From NCBI GenBank assembly GCA_017798125.1, contig CP059070.1, positions 2,604,001 to 2,668,000 of the forward strand: a stretch of 64,000 nucleotides of DNA, in the 5' to 3' direction. Source of the DNA: Cryomorphaceae bacterium (GTDB taxonomy: Bacteria; Bacteroidota; Bacteroidia; Flavobacteriales; ECT2AJA-044). Each line of letters starts with the position of its first letter. Positions within the stretch are counted from its first letter, which is position 1. Positions 50,038-57,484 of the stretch are shown piece by piece. The position numbers were made by a program, and so were the translations under genes. The notes below the pieces were generated by a model that saw only the letters and a list, made by a program, of their open reading frames with translations, did not search any database and was not told where the DNA came from.

Positions 50038-50092
50038 TTACCCCGAATAGAGGTACTCACTTTTTAGAAAGTATACTGTTTATCAATACGTT

Positions 50093-50437
50093 ATGCCTGA
50101 ATTTCTCTACAAGAACAAGCTCTACTACAATCCAGTAGAATTCGCCATGGACCGAATCGGCGGTACTTGGAAGATGCCTATTCTGTGGCGTTTAAAAGAT
50201 CAAGTAATGCGCTACAGTGAGTTAAAAAGAGATATTCCACACATCACGGACAAAATGCTCACTTCCCAATTGAGGGAACTTGAGGATGAAGGATTTGTCC
50301 ACAGAGAAGTCTATCCCGTGGTACCTCCAAAGGTGGAATACTCTATGACCGAAAAGGGAAAAACCTGTATTCCCATTATTGAAACCATACGCAATTATGG
50401 CCTCTTCCTTATTGATGAAGAGGGTATCCATCACTAA
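50093..50437 (+). CDS. HxlR-family transcriptional regulator
   Basis: A 114-residue winged-helix protein of the HxlR (MarR-like) family: PVEFAMDRIGGTWKMPILWRLKDQVMRYSELKRDIPHITDKMLTSQLRELEDEGFVHREVY (about residues 14-75), ending GKTCIPIIETIRNYG. HxlR members respond to aldehydes or quinones through Cys or ligand binding; the only Cys is near residue 95. It is divergent from the DJ-1-like gene. Confidence 0.9.
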   Translation: MPEFLYKNKLYYNPVEFAMDRIGGTWKMPILWRLKDQVMRYSELKRDIPHITDKMLTSQLRELEDEGFVHREVYPVVPPKVEYSMTEKGKTCIPIIETIRNYGLFLIDEEGIHH

Positions 50438-50451
50438 ATCAAACCTAACCT

Positions 50452-51513
50452 ATGTATACTCAGAAAGTATTTCGCGGCCGCGACATGATGCGATGGACCC
50501 GCTTCGAAATCTACGGCTTCGCTATCTACGTCGTCGTCATCACCTCCGTCTACTTCTTCTTCGATATTCAATGGCTCAAAATTCCATGGACGCCCTTAGC
50601 ATTAATCGGTACTGCTGTTGCCTTTGTTATTGGATTTCAGAATAACGCGGCCTACGGCCGGATATGGGAGGCCCGTAAAATTTGGGGTGGTGTGGTCAAT
50701 ACTTCTCGCACCTTCGGGATGTTCGTCCAAGATATGGTCACTGCCGAACGAGCAAAGGAAGGTGTTGATCCAGATGAGCTTAAAGAAGAGGTGCGCGTCT
50801 TGACGTATCGACACATTGCTTGGATGACGGCTCTTCGGCACTCCATGCGGGCCTCTAAACCATGGGAAACCGTACTGAACGAAAAGTCGAATAGAGAGTG
50901 GACTCAAATAGTCCACCCTCCCGAATGGGACGTCTACATTGAAGATGATTTAATGCCCTATTTGGGAAAAGAAGATCTTAAGTACGTCATGGGCAAGGGG
51001 AACAAGCAAACAGCTGTTCTTTATTGCCAATCTCATCACCTACGGGCTTTAAAGGAGCGCGGCCTGATTTGGGAATTCGCCTTTCTACAGTTGGAGCGAG
51101 TCCTGGAGGAACTTTTTACCCTCCAAGGAAAGAGTGAGCGGATCAAGAACTTCCCATATCCTCGTCACTTTGCCACATTGAATCACTACTTCATGTGGAT
51201 CTTTGTTTGGCTCCTCCCCTTCGCGATCGTTCCTCAATTTGCCGAAATAGGCGCTGAAATTGCCGAACATCACCCCATCGTTGGAAACCAGTTTATTTGG
51301 CTGGCCATGCCGTTCTACGTCATAGTCGCTTGGGTATTCCACACGATGGAGCGGATTGGAAGAACGGGCGAAAATCCCTTTGAAGGATCAGCCAACGACG
51401 TTCCCATTTCGACCATTGCACGGGGCATCGAGATTGATCTTCGTCAGAACCTGGGCGAGACAGGCGAAGAAATTCCGGATCAATTTGAAGTCATCAACGA
51501 CACACAGATGTAG
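50452..51513 (+). CDS. Bestrophin-family channel protein
   Basis: A 353-residue protein of the bacterial bestrophin (KpBest-type) family: WTRFEIYGFAIYVVVITSVYFFFDIQ, PWTPLALIGTAVAFVIGFQNNAAYGRIWEARKIWGGVVN (the conserved R-x-W-E-A-R-K-W-G region, residues about 65-85), then a later PYPRHFATLNHYFMWIFVWLLPF helix. It probably forms a pentameric ion channel. It starts 14 bp after the HxlR stop and could be on the same transcript. Selectivity is unknown. Confidence 0.9.
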   Translation: MYTQKVFRGRDMMRWTRFEIYGFAIYVVVITSVYFFFDIQWLKIPWTPLALIGTAVAFVIGFQNNAAYGRIWEARKIWGGVVNTSRTFGMFVQDMVTAERAKEGVDPDELKEEVRVLTYRHIAWMTALRHSMRASKPWETVLNEKSNREWTQIVHPPEWDVYIEDDLMPYLGKEDLKYVMGKGNKQTAVLYCQSHHLRALKERGLIWEFAFLQLERVLEELFTLQGKSERIKNFPYPRHFATLNHYFMWIFVWLLPFAIVPQFAEIGAEIAEHHPIVGNQFIWLAMPFYVIVAWVFHTMERIGRTGENPFEGSANDVPISTIARGIEIDLRQNLGETGEEIPDQFEVINDTQM

Positions 51514-51581
51514 ATGCATTGCGCTTCATCCCTTATCTTAGGGACCCACTTTACAAAGCAACATAACCCAATATTCAATTC

Positions 51582-53960
51582 ATGACTAGAGTTTTATCGA
51601 TCCTGACCCTGACTACATTGCTGTGGTCTTGCGCAGGCCCAACACAGGAAACAGACGCCAATACAGCCAATAATAGTGGGGAAATAGACCGTACGGTACT
51701 GCCCATCCAACCTCCGGCAAGTCCAAAGATTACGGAAATGGATGCGCGAAATGCCGAAAAGCCAGAGCCGTTCACGGTCAGTGCCCCTGAAGGAGCCCCA
51801 AATGTCCTCGTCATTATGATTGACGACATTGGGTTCGGTGCAACCACCACCTTTGGTGGAGCCATCAACACGCCGACTTTCGATCGCTTGGCGAACAATG
51901 GTTTGAAATTCAATCGTTTCCATACCACAGCGCTTTGCTCCCCTACTCGTGCATCACTCTTGTCCGGTCGAAACCATCACAATGTCAATGTGGGTTCGGT
52001 TATGGAGGTTGCCACAGGATTCTACGGGAATCAAGGAACTCGTCCAGACAACGCCAAATACTTCGCGGAGACCTTGCGCCAGAATGGCTACTCCACGGCG
52101 GCTTTTGGAAAATGGCATGAAACGGCTACCTGGGAAGTCTCCGTATCTGGCCCGTACACGCGTTGGCCGACCAATTCGGGATTCGATAAGTTCTTCGGTT
52201 TTATCGGAGGAGAAACCAACCAGTGGGATCCGGTCATCTTTGACGGGGTGACCAAAGTGCCTAAGAAAGACGATCCGGATTATCACTTCACCACGGACAT
52301 GACCAATGAGGCCATCAAATGGGTGAAGTTCCAACAAGCCATGACGCCGGATAAGCCCTTCATGATCTATTACGCAACAGGTGCGACACACGCACCTCAC
52401 CACGCGCCAAGAGAGTGGATTGACAAGTACAAAGGGCAATTTGATGATGGGTGGTTGGCCCTTCGTGAAGCGACGTTTGCTCGACAAAAAGAAATGGGTG
52501 TGATCCCAGAAAATGCTCAACTAGCCCCTATGCCTTCAGATATTAAAGAATGGGAAAGCTTGAGCGATGATGAAAGAAGACTTTTTGCTATTCAAATGGA
52601 AACCTTTGCCGGTTTTGCGGAGCACACGGACAACGAAGTGGGCCGCTTGGTCGACGCGATTGACGAAATTGGGGAGTTGGAAAACACACTCATCGTATAC
52701 GTGATGGGAGACAACGGCTCTAGTGCCGAAGGAGGACTTGAAGGCACCTTTAATGAACTAGTTCACTTGAACGGTTTGTTTGCCGAAGAGACTGTTGAGG
52801 GCATGCTTGAGCACGCTGATGATTGGGGAGGCCCTAACTCCTTCCCGCACATGACTGCTGCTTGGGCGGTAGCTACCGATGCTCCATTCAAATGGACCAA
52901 GCAGATGGCCGCAGATTTTGGAGGAACACGAAACGGGATGGTCATGCACTGGCCTAACGGAATTGACTCCAAAGGAGAAGTACGTACACAATGGCATCAT
53001 GTCAATGATGTAGCACCAACCATCCTCGAAGCAGCCAATCTCCCGGCACCAACATCTATCAATGGTGTTCAGCAAATTCCCATGGATGGGGTGAGTATGC
53101 TCTACGCAGTGGACAATGCTGATGCTGCGGATCAACACACGGTACAATACTTCGAAATGTTTGGGAACCGCGCTATTTACAGCGAGGGATGGTTGGCCCG
53201 GGTGGTGCACATGATTCCTTGGGTGGGCAAGCCCGAAGCTCCTTTTGCCGATGAGAAGTGGGAACTCTACAACATTGAAGAGGACTTCAGCCTCGTGAAC
53301 AACATTGCCGATGAGCACCCAGAAAAACTTGCAGAGCTCAAAGAACTCTTCGAAAAAGAGGCCATCGAGAATCACGTATATCCTCTGGACGATCGTCTGT
53401 ATGAGCGCTTTAACGCCCGCATCGCTGGTCGCCCTGACTTAATGGGTGATCGCAAGACACTGACCCTAGCACAGGGCATGGATGGAATCTTGGAGAACAC
53501 GTTCCTGAACGTTAAGAACACGTCGAAAACCATCGTAGCTAACGTCGATCTTTCCGGAAACGACAAAGGAGTCATCCTATGCCAAGGAGGTAAGTTCGGT
53601 GGATGGGCGCTGTACATGGATAATGGAGTTCCTGCCTACACCTACAATTACTTTGGTTTAGAGCGCTACACTATTTCTGCGCCCTCTGCGATTCAAGGGG
53701 ATCAAGCCGAAATCAAGCTACAATTCGACTACGACGGAGATGGAACTGGAAAGGGAGGTACAGCGAAATTGTACGTGGATGGTGCCTTGGTAGCTGAGGG
53801 TCGCGTTGAAAAAACGCAGCCTGCTGTTTTCTCAGCGGATGAAACGGCTGATGTGGGTAAAGACGATGCCACGCAAGTCGCCGATCTCGTCTTTACGGAT
53901 ATTGAGGACTCCGAGTTTACGGGATATGTTAATTCCGTGACGATTAGTATTCCGGAATAA
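51582..53960 (+). CDS. Arylsulfatase lipoprotein
   Basis: A 792-residue sulfatase. Lipobox LWSC (Cys 17). The alkaline-phosphatase-like catalytic domain (about residues 73-560) opens VLVIMIDDIGF with metal-binding Asp 81/82. It has C119-S-P-T-R123, the CxPxR motif whose Cys is converted to formylglycine, and GKWH later, with MGDNGSS (Ca2+ ligands). The C-terminal region after about 600 looks like a beta-sandwich. It should remove sulfate from aryl or polysaccharide sulfate esters outside the cell. A formylglycine-generating enzyme is not in the window. A strong terminator follows. Confidence 0.93.
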   Translation: MTRVLSILTLTTLLWSCAGPTQETDANTANNSGEIDRTVLPIQPPASPKITEMDARNAEKPEPFTVSAPEGAPNVLVIMIDDIGFGATTTFGGAINTPTFDRLANNGLKFNRFHTTALCSPTRASLLSGRNHHNVNVGSVMEVATGFYGNQGTRPDNAKYFAETLRQNGYSTAAFGKWHETATWEVSVSGPYTRWPTNSGFDKFFGFIGGETNQWDPVIFDGVTKVPKKDDPDYHFTTDMTNEAIKWVKFQQAMTPDKPFMIYYATGATHAPHHAPREWIDKYKGQFDDGWLALREATFARQKEMGVIPENAQLAPMPSDIKEWESLSDDERRLFAIQMETFAGFAEHTDNEVGRLVDAIDEIGELENTLIVYVMGDNGSSAEGGLEGTFNELVHLNGLFAEETVEGMLEHADDWGGPNSFPHMTAAWAVATDAPFKWTKQMAADFGGTRNGMVMHWPNGIDSKGEVRTQWHHVNDVAPTILEAANLPAPTSINGVQQIPMDGVSMLYAVDNADAADQHTVQYFEMFGNRAIYSEGWLARVVHMIPWVGKPEAPFADEKWELYNIEEDFSLVNNIADEHPEKLAELKELFEKEAIENHVYPLDDRLYERFNARIAGRPDLMGDRKTLTLAQGMDGILENTFLNVKNTSKTIVANVDLSGNDKGVILCQGGKFGGWALYMDNGVPAYTYNYFGLERYTISAPSAIQGDQAEIKLQFDYDGDGTGKGGTAKLYVDGALVAEGRVEKTQPAVFSADETADVGKDDATQVADLVFTDIEDSEFTGYVNSVTISIPE

Positions 53961-53998
53961 TAGGGCACCTCTAAACCCATAACTACACCGTATACTAT

Positions 53999-54028
53999 AA
54001 AGCCCCACACCATATGGCGTGGGGCTTT
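53999..54028. terminator. Bidirectional Rho-independent terminator
   Basis: AAAGCCCCAC (53999-54008) pairs with GTGGGGCTTT (54019-54028) around a 10-nt loop. It lies between the convergent arylsulfatase and epimerase genes, serving both. Confidence 0.9.
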
Positions 54029-54048
54029 AACTATTCCTTTTCTCTGAG

Positions 54049-55065
54049 TTATGCGCTTAACACCCGCTGTACCGATTGACCGGTATCCACAATCATCTTA
54101 TCAAAAGGCATTGGCGTCCAATCGAAAGTTTCCATCGTTGGTTGCACATTCCCTTGGTAGGCCTTTCCGACATACGGCATATACCCGCGGTATTCGGAAC
54201 TCACCTTAGCTAATAACTTGATTAAAAAGGTTGGAGCCAATTTAGTTCCCACACGATCAAAGTCATTATCGCTCAATACCTGAGCCAGATCTTTGTACGA
54301 ATAAGACTTCTCACTGGCTACGATAAACCGTCGATTGGCAGCTTTCTCGTTTTCCAGAGCTAACACGTGAATTTTAGCAACGTCACGAACATCCGACATG
54401 TTAATGGACGCATCCATAAGACGAGGGATCTTACCGGTAATAAGTCCTTTAAAGAGAGACATGGATTCGCCATTCAAATTATCGGATAGCGTTGGACCAT
54501 AGACCGGACCAGGATGAACCGTTACCAACTCCATGCGATCCTCACCTTCTTGCTCCTCGATAAACTTCCACGCCGCTTGTTCGGCCATGGTTTTACTTTT
54601 CAAATAGGCCGTGATATGCTTGGCATTGAGTTCTGTCCAACTCTTGTCGTTGATGTGCATGTCTCCATTGAGGTCGCCCAACATAGCTACCATAGAGGAG
54701 GTGAGCACCACGCGTTTGATGCCTGCTTTTTTAGCCGCTTGAAGGGCACGCATGGTGCCTTCTACTGCCGGCTTGATCAATTCATTTTCATTCTTGGGTT
54801 CACGAGATACAAATGGCGAAGCAACGTGCATCACAAAGTCAACGCCCTCAAGAGCGGCGTCCCATCCCTTATCGGACAGCAGGTCAAGTTCCACATAGCT
54901 CAAATTTCCCTTTGGATCTACATGGCGTTCAATATGTGCCGAAATGCTCTCGGCCTTATTTAAGTTTCGAACGGACCCTTTGACTGCGTAACCATGACGC
55001 AAAAGTTCGACAGCACAGTGCTGTCCAATGTATCCTGAAATACCTGTGAGTAATACCTTTTTCAT
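54049..55065 (-). CDS. NAD(P)-dependent epimerase/dihydroflavonol-reductase-like protein
   Basis: A 338-residue extended SDR: LTGISGYIGQH (GxxGxxG, residues 6-16), VMHVASPFV, VVLTSSMVA, Y-LKS-K at about 165-169, and HPGPVYGP. The layout matches dihydroflavonol-4-reductase/anthocyanidin-reductase-like enzymes, which reduce ketones or aldehydes with NADPH. It is divergent from an HxlR regulator (55152) and has a predicted promoter overlapping an inverted repeat. Confidence 0.9.
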   Translation of the reverse strand: MKKVLLTGISGYIGQHCAVELLRHGYAVKGSVRNLNKAESISAHIERHVDPKGNLSYVELDLLSDKGWDAALEGVDFVMHVASPFVSREPKNENELIKPAVEGTMRALQAAKKAGIKRVVLTSSMVAMLGDLNGDMHINDKSWTELNAKHITAYLKSKTMAEQAAWKFIEEQEGEDRMELVTVHPGPVYGPTLSDNLNGESMSLFKGLITGKIPRLMDASINMSDVRDVAKIHVLALENEKAANRRFIVASEKSYSYKDLAQVLSDNDFDRVGTKLAPTFLIKLLAKVSSEYRGYMPYVGKAYQGNVQPTMETFDWTPMPFDKMIVDTGQSVQRVLSA

Positions 55066-55099
55066 ATAGGGAGATATTTTTTTACTTTTAATTTGAAAG

Positions 55100-55130
55100 C
55101 AAAAATAAATAATTACTTTTGTATTGCAAG
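55100..55130 (-). promoter_or_regulatory. Predicted Bacteroidota promoter of the epimerase gene
   Basis: On the minus strand, TTG (55129-55127) is followed after 19 nt by TATTTTTG (55107-55100). This is an exact TAnnTTTG with ideal spacing, 35 bp from the start codon. Confidence 0.72.
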
Positions 55131-55133
55131 TAA
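55113..55133. promoter_or_regulatory. Candidate HxlR operator (TTACTT-N9-AAGTAA)
   Basis: A perfect 6-bp inverted repeat overlapping the -33 element of the epimerase promoter and 19 bp from the HxlR ATG. A related TTTACTTTTA lies at 55081-55090. Binding would block both directions. Confidence 0.55.
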
Positions 55134-55151
55134 AACGTAAAGAGTTTTTTC

Positions 55152-55607
55152 ATGAAGTCTTTCTTTCGCACTCGATGTCCCATCACCTCTGCCCTCGATT
55201 TAGTCGGGGACAAGTGGTCATTGGTCATTGTAAAGCAAATGCTCTTGGAAGGGCGTTTCACCTTCAAGGACTTTACCGAAGGAGATGAAGGAATTGCCAC
55301 CAACATATTGTCTTCTAGATTAAAAATGCTTGAGGAATTCGGTGTTGTTCAAAAGCTCTCCATGCCCAACAACAAAAAGAGCAAGCTTTATGTGCTCACA
55401 GAAAAAGGGCTTTCCTTAACTCCCATTATTATGGAATTGACGTTTTGGAGTCGGGATCATCTGCAAGATGTACATCCCAATTTAAACGACGAATACGACT
55501 TAACGGACATCCGTAAGAATAAGGAAGAGACTTTTGCCCGCGTCATTGAACGCTATAGAAGTCAAGCAAAGGAACTGACCGATGAAGAATTATTCATGAA
55601 GCAATGA
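55152..55607 (+). CDS. HxlR-family transcriptional regulator
   Basis: A 151-residue HxlR protein: CPITSALDLVGDKWSLVIVKQMLLEGRFTFKDFTEGDEGIATNILSSRLKMLEEFGVVQK (about residues 9-70), then the wing LYVLTEKGLSLTPIIMEL. One Cys (residue 9, in the RCPITS position often redox- or electrophile-sensing in this family) is present. It is divergent from the epimerase and 84 bp upstream of another SDR, so it may control both. Confidence 0.92.
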   Translation: MKSFFRTRCPITSALDLVGDKWSLVIVKQMLLEGRFTFKDFTEGDEGIATNILSSRLKMLEEFGVVQKLSMPNNKKSKLYVLTEKGLSLTPIIMELTFWSRDHLQDVHPNLNDEYDLTDIRKNKEETFARVIERYRSQAKELTDEELFMKQ

Positions 55608-55651
55608 TGACATTGGCTTTACCTGCAAAAACGATTCATTCCTAATTTCAA

Positions 55652-55671
55652 GAACTCGTATACACGTGTTC
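55652..55671. promoter_or_regulatory. Imperfect 20-bp palindrome upstream of SDR
   Basis: The pattern is GAACnCGTnTAnACGnGTTC, self-complementary at 16 of 20 positions, with ACACGTGT inside. It lies 20 bp before the SDR ATG and could be a second operator of the adjacent HxlR protein. Confidence 0.45.
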
Positions 55672-55691
55672 ACTAAAAAACTAGACTTAAA

Positions 55692-56675
55692 ATGCCTGTA
55701 TACAATCCAGAAACCCTTCACCTCCCTCAAGTCATTCAGAACCACAAAAGAGATTTGAGTGGCCAAATAGCGGCCGTAACCGGAACAACAAGCGGAACGG
55801 GCTTTGTTTGCGCTCGAGAGTTGGCCAAACTAGGAGCTCACGTCATTCTCCTTAATCGTGAAAGTGATCGATCGGCTGCGGCTTTGGCAAAACTTCAAGA
55901 AGCCGTTCCTAACGGATCCTTCGAAGCTGTAGCTTGTGATCTTCAAGATTTCGCTTCCGTTCGGGATGCGGCCGCAGCCATTCGCACAAAACACGACCGC
56001 CTCGACATCTTGGTCAACAATGCCGGTGTTATGGCACTACAAGACTTGGCCACCAAAGACGGCTACGACGTTCAGATTCAAACCAACGTGATTTCGCACT
56101 TCCTGTTGACTCGAGATCTCCTAAGCTTGCTCGAGAAAAGCGAACAAGCGCGCATTGTCAATCACACATCTATGGCCCGTTTAGGCCCGCCATTGGAAAG
56201 CATGTATTTCGAAGCTCGCGGAGGAGATCTGGGTGGAGATGGAACAAAAGAGGAAAACGACCAATTCCAAGGACCGCGTTGGTCGCGCTACCACCAAACT
56301 AAACTAGCCAACTGCGTTTTCAACTATGGCCTTAAAACTAAGCTAGAAGCCGCTGGAAAGAACAACATCCTATGTATGATTGCTCATCCGGGACTTTCGG
56401 CTACCAACCTACAGGTGACTACAGCTGCGGTTGGCGGTATGGATGGCGACAGTGATTTCATGAGTCGTGCACAATCTGCAGAGGACGGCGCCGGAGGCAT
56501 CGTTCGGGCTAGTATTGACCCCGAAGCTCAAAGCGGTGATTTTTATGGCCCTACGGCCGGGTGGCAAGGCTATCCCGACAAACTTGAGCCTGAAGAGAAC
56601 CTATCGGACCCCGGTCAAATAGAGCTTCTGTGGTCCGCATGTGAAGCGGCCGTTGGACCCTTTGAGATCGCCTAA
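55692..56675 (+). CDS. SDR-family oxidoreductase
   Basis: A 327-residue SDR of the retinol-dehydrogenase/POR-like subgroup: VTGTTSGTGF, LVNNAGVM, IVNHTSMARLG (Ser of the triad), and Y-HQT-K at about 200-204. The C-terminal HPGLSATNLQV and GPTAGWQGYPDKLEP are typical. It lies downstream of the HxlR gene on the same strand with an 84-bp spacer containing a palindrome. Substrate unknown. Confidence 0.9.
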   Translation: MPVYNPETLHLPQVIQNHKRDLSGQIAAVTGTTSGTGFVCARELAKLGAHVILLNRESDRSAAALAKLQEAVPNGSFEAVACDLQDFASVRDAAAAIRTKHDRLDILVNNAGVMALQDLATKDGYDVQIQTNVISHFLLTRDLLSLLEKSEQARIVNHTSMARLGPPLESMYFEARGGDLGGDGTKEENDQFQGPRWSRYHQTKLANCVFNYGLKTKLEAAGKNNILCMIAHPGLSATNLQVTTAAVGGMDGDSDFMSRAQSAEDGAGGIVRASIDPEAQSGDFYGPTAGWQGYPDKLEPEENLSDPGQIELLWSACEAAVGPFEIA

Positions 56676-56724
56676 AGTCGCCGGAACTTTCGTACATTTC
56701 TTCTGAAAACCTAACCTATTTAGC

Positions 56725-56904
56725 ATGGCAGAAGAACCAAAAAGCGGATCCGCAATAGGCGGTGTAGTATTCGTCGGATGTATGTTTATCGGTGCCGGTG
56801 TGGGCTTCATCTACCACGCCATTCACATCGGAGGCGCCATTGGTATGGGCGTTGGCTTTATCGCAATGGGCGGCATCTGGGCGTACTACCGAAACCAAGG
56901 CTAA
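56725..56904 (+). CDS. Small two-helix membrane protein, 59 aa
   Basis: ATG 56725 to TAA 56902-56904 encodes MAEEPKSGSAIGGVVFVGC, then a glycine-rich hydrophobic hairpin (MFIGAGVGFIY, then IGMGVGFIAMGGIW) and a basic tail YYRNQG. The two glycine-zipper-like segments suggest an inner-membrane hairpin. It is 3 bp upstream of the DUF4442 gene, so it is a real co-transcribed gene. No family is recalled. Confidence 0.75.
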   Translation: MAEEPKSGSAIGGVVFVGCMFIGAGVGFIYHAIHIGGAIGMGVGFIAMGGIWAYYRNQG

Positions 56905-56907
56905 TAC

Positions 56908-57444
56908 ATGTCCATTTATCAGAAGGTGGCCAAGATCGGCACCAAATTCATCGGTCGAGACAAGCTGTTTAAACACGGCTTCAACCTCTCCCCGATGTAT
57001 CGGCGAAGTACCGGTCGCATTGTCCACGTTTCTGATGATCTCCACATGGTTCGGGTCCGGATTCCTATCAGTTTCCGGAACCGGAACTATGTCAATTCCA
57101 TCTTTGGAGGGAGTCTGTTCTCCGCAACAGACCCCATTCACATGGTTCAGCTCATCAATATTCTCGGCGACGACTACGTAGTTTGGGACAAATCCGCCGA
57201 GATTACTTTTCGCATTCCGGCCAAGTCCGATGTATATGCGGATTTCACGTACACGGCGGCGGAAATACTAGAAATCCAACAGCGCATCGCGGAGGAAAAC
57301 GAGATTGAAATCAAGAAATCTATTGACCTCCAAGACAAGGATGGAAATCGCACTTTTGCCCGGGTTCAAAAAGTGCTCTACGTGGCTAACAAAGCCTATT
57401 ACCTAGAAAAGAGAAAACGGCGAAACGGAAAGACGTCTGAATAA
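56908..57444 (+). CDS. DUF4442 hotdog-fold protein
   Basis: A 178-residue hotdog-fold protein of the DUF4442 family: FNLSPMYRRSTGRIVHVSDDLHMVRVRIPISFRNRNYVNSIFGGSLFSATDPIHMVQL (with the NxxGGSLF and P-IHMV marks) followed by VVWDKSAEITFRIPAKSDVYADF. It probably acts on an acyl-CoA or acyl-thioester, though no thioesterase catalytic residue is certain. The 59-aa membrane protein is 3 bp upstream. Confidence 0.88.
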   Translation: MSIYQKVAKIGTKFIGRDKLFKHGFNLSPMYRRSTGRIVHVSDDLHMVRVRIPISFRNRNYVNSIFGGSLFSATDPIHMVQLINILGDDYVVWDKSAEITFRIPAKSDVYADFTYTAAEILEIQQRIAEENEIEIKKSIDLQDKDGNRTFARVQKVLYVANKAYYLEKRKRRNGKTSE

Positions 57445-57451
57445 AAGGTTC

Positions 57452-57468
57452 AGCGCCTACGGCGCGAT
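57452..57468 (-). repeat. Hairpin repeat family 1, copy 14 (reverse)
   Basis: Reverse copy in the 40-bp gap between the convergent DUF4442 and histidine kinase genes. The outermost A/T base differs. Confidence 0.9.
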
Positions 57469-57484
57469 GCTTTGCTTCGCCAAC

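Noticed and set aside
53729-54013. Minus-strand ORF overlapping the end of the arylsulfatase
   Set aside because: It is antisense to a well-supported C-terminal region and crosses the terminator; no recognisable domain.
499-57468. Hairpin repeats as a CRISPR array
   Set aside because: Copies are thousands of bases apart, occur in both orientations and have no regular spacers; no cas genes are present.
499-57468. Hairpin repeats as ordinary Rho-independent terminators
   Set aside because: The stem is only 5 bp and no T-run follows; most are followed by A-rich sequence. The true terminators here (47052, 49077, 53999) look quite different.
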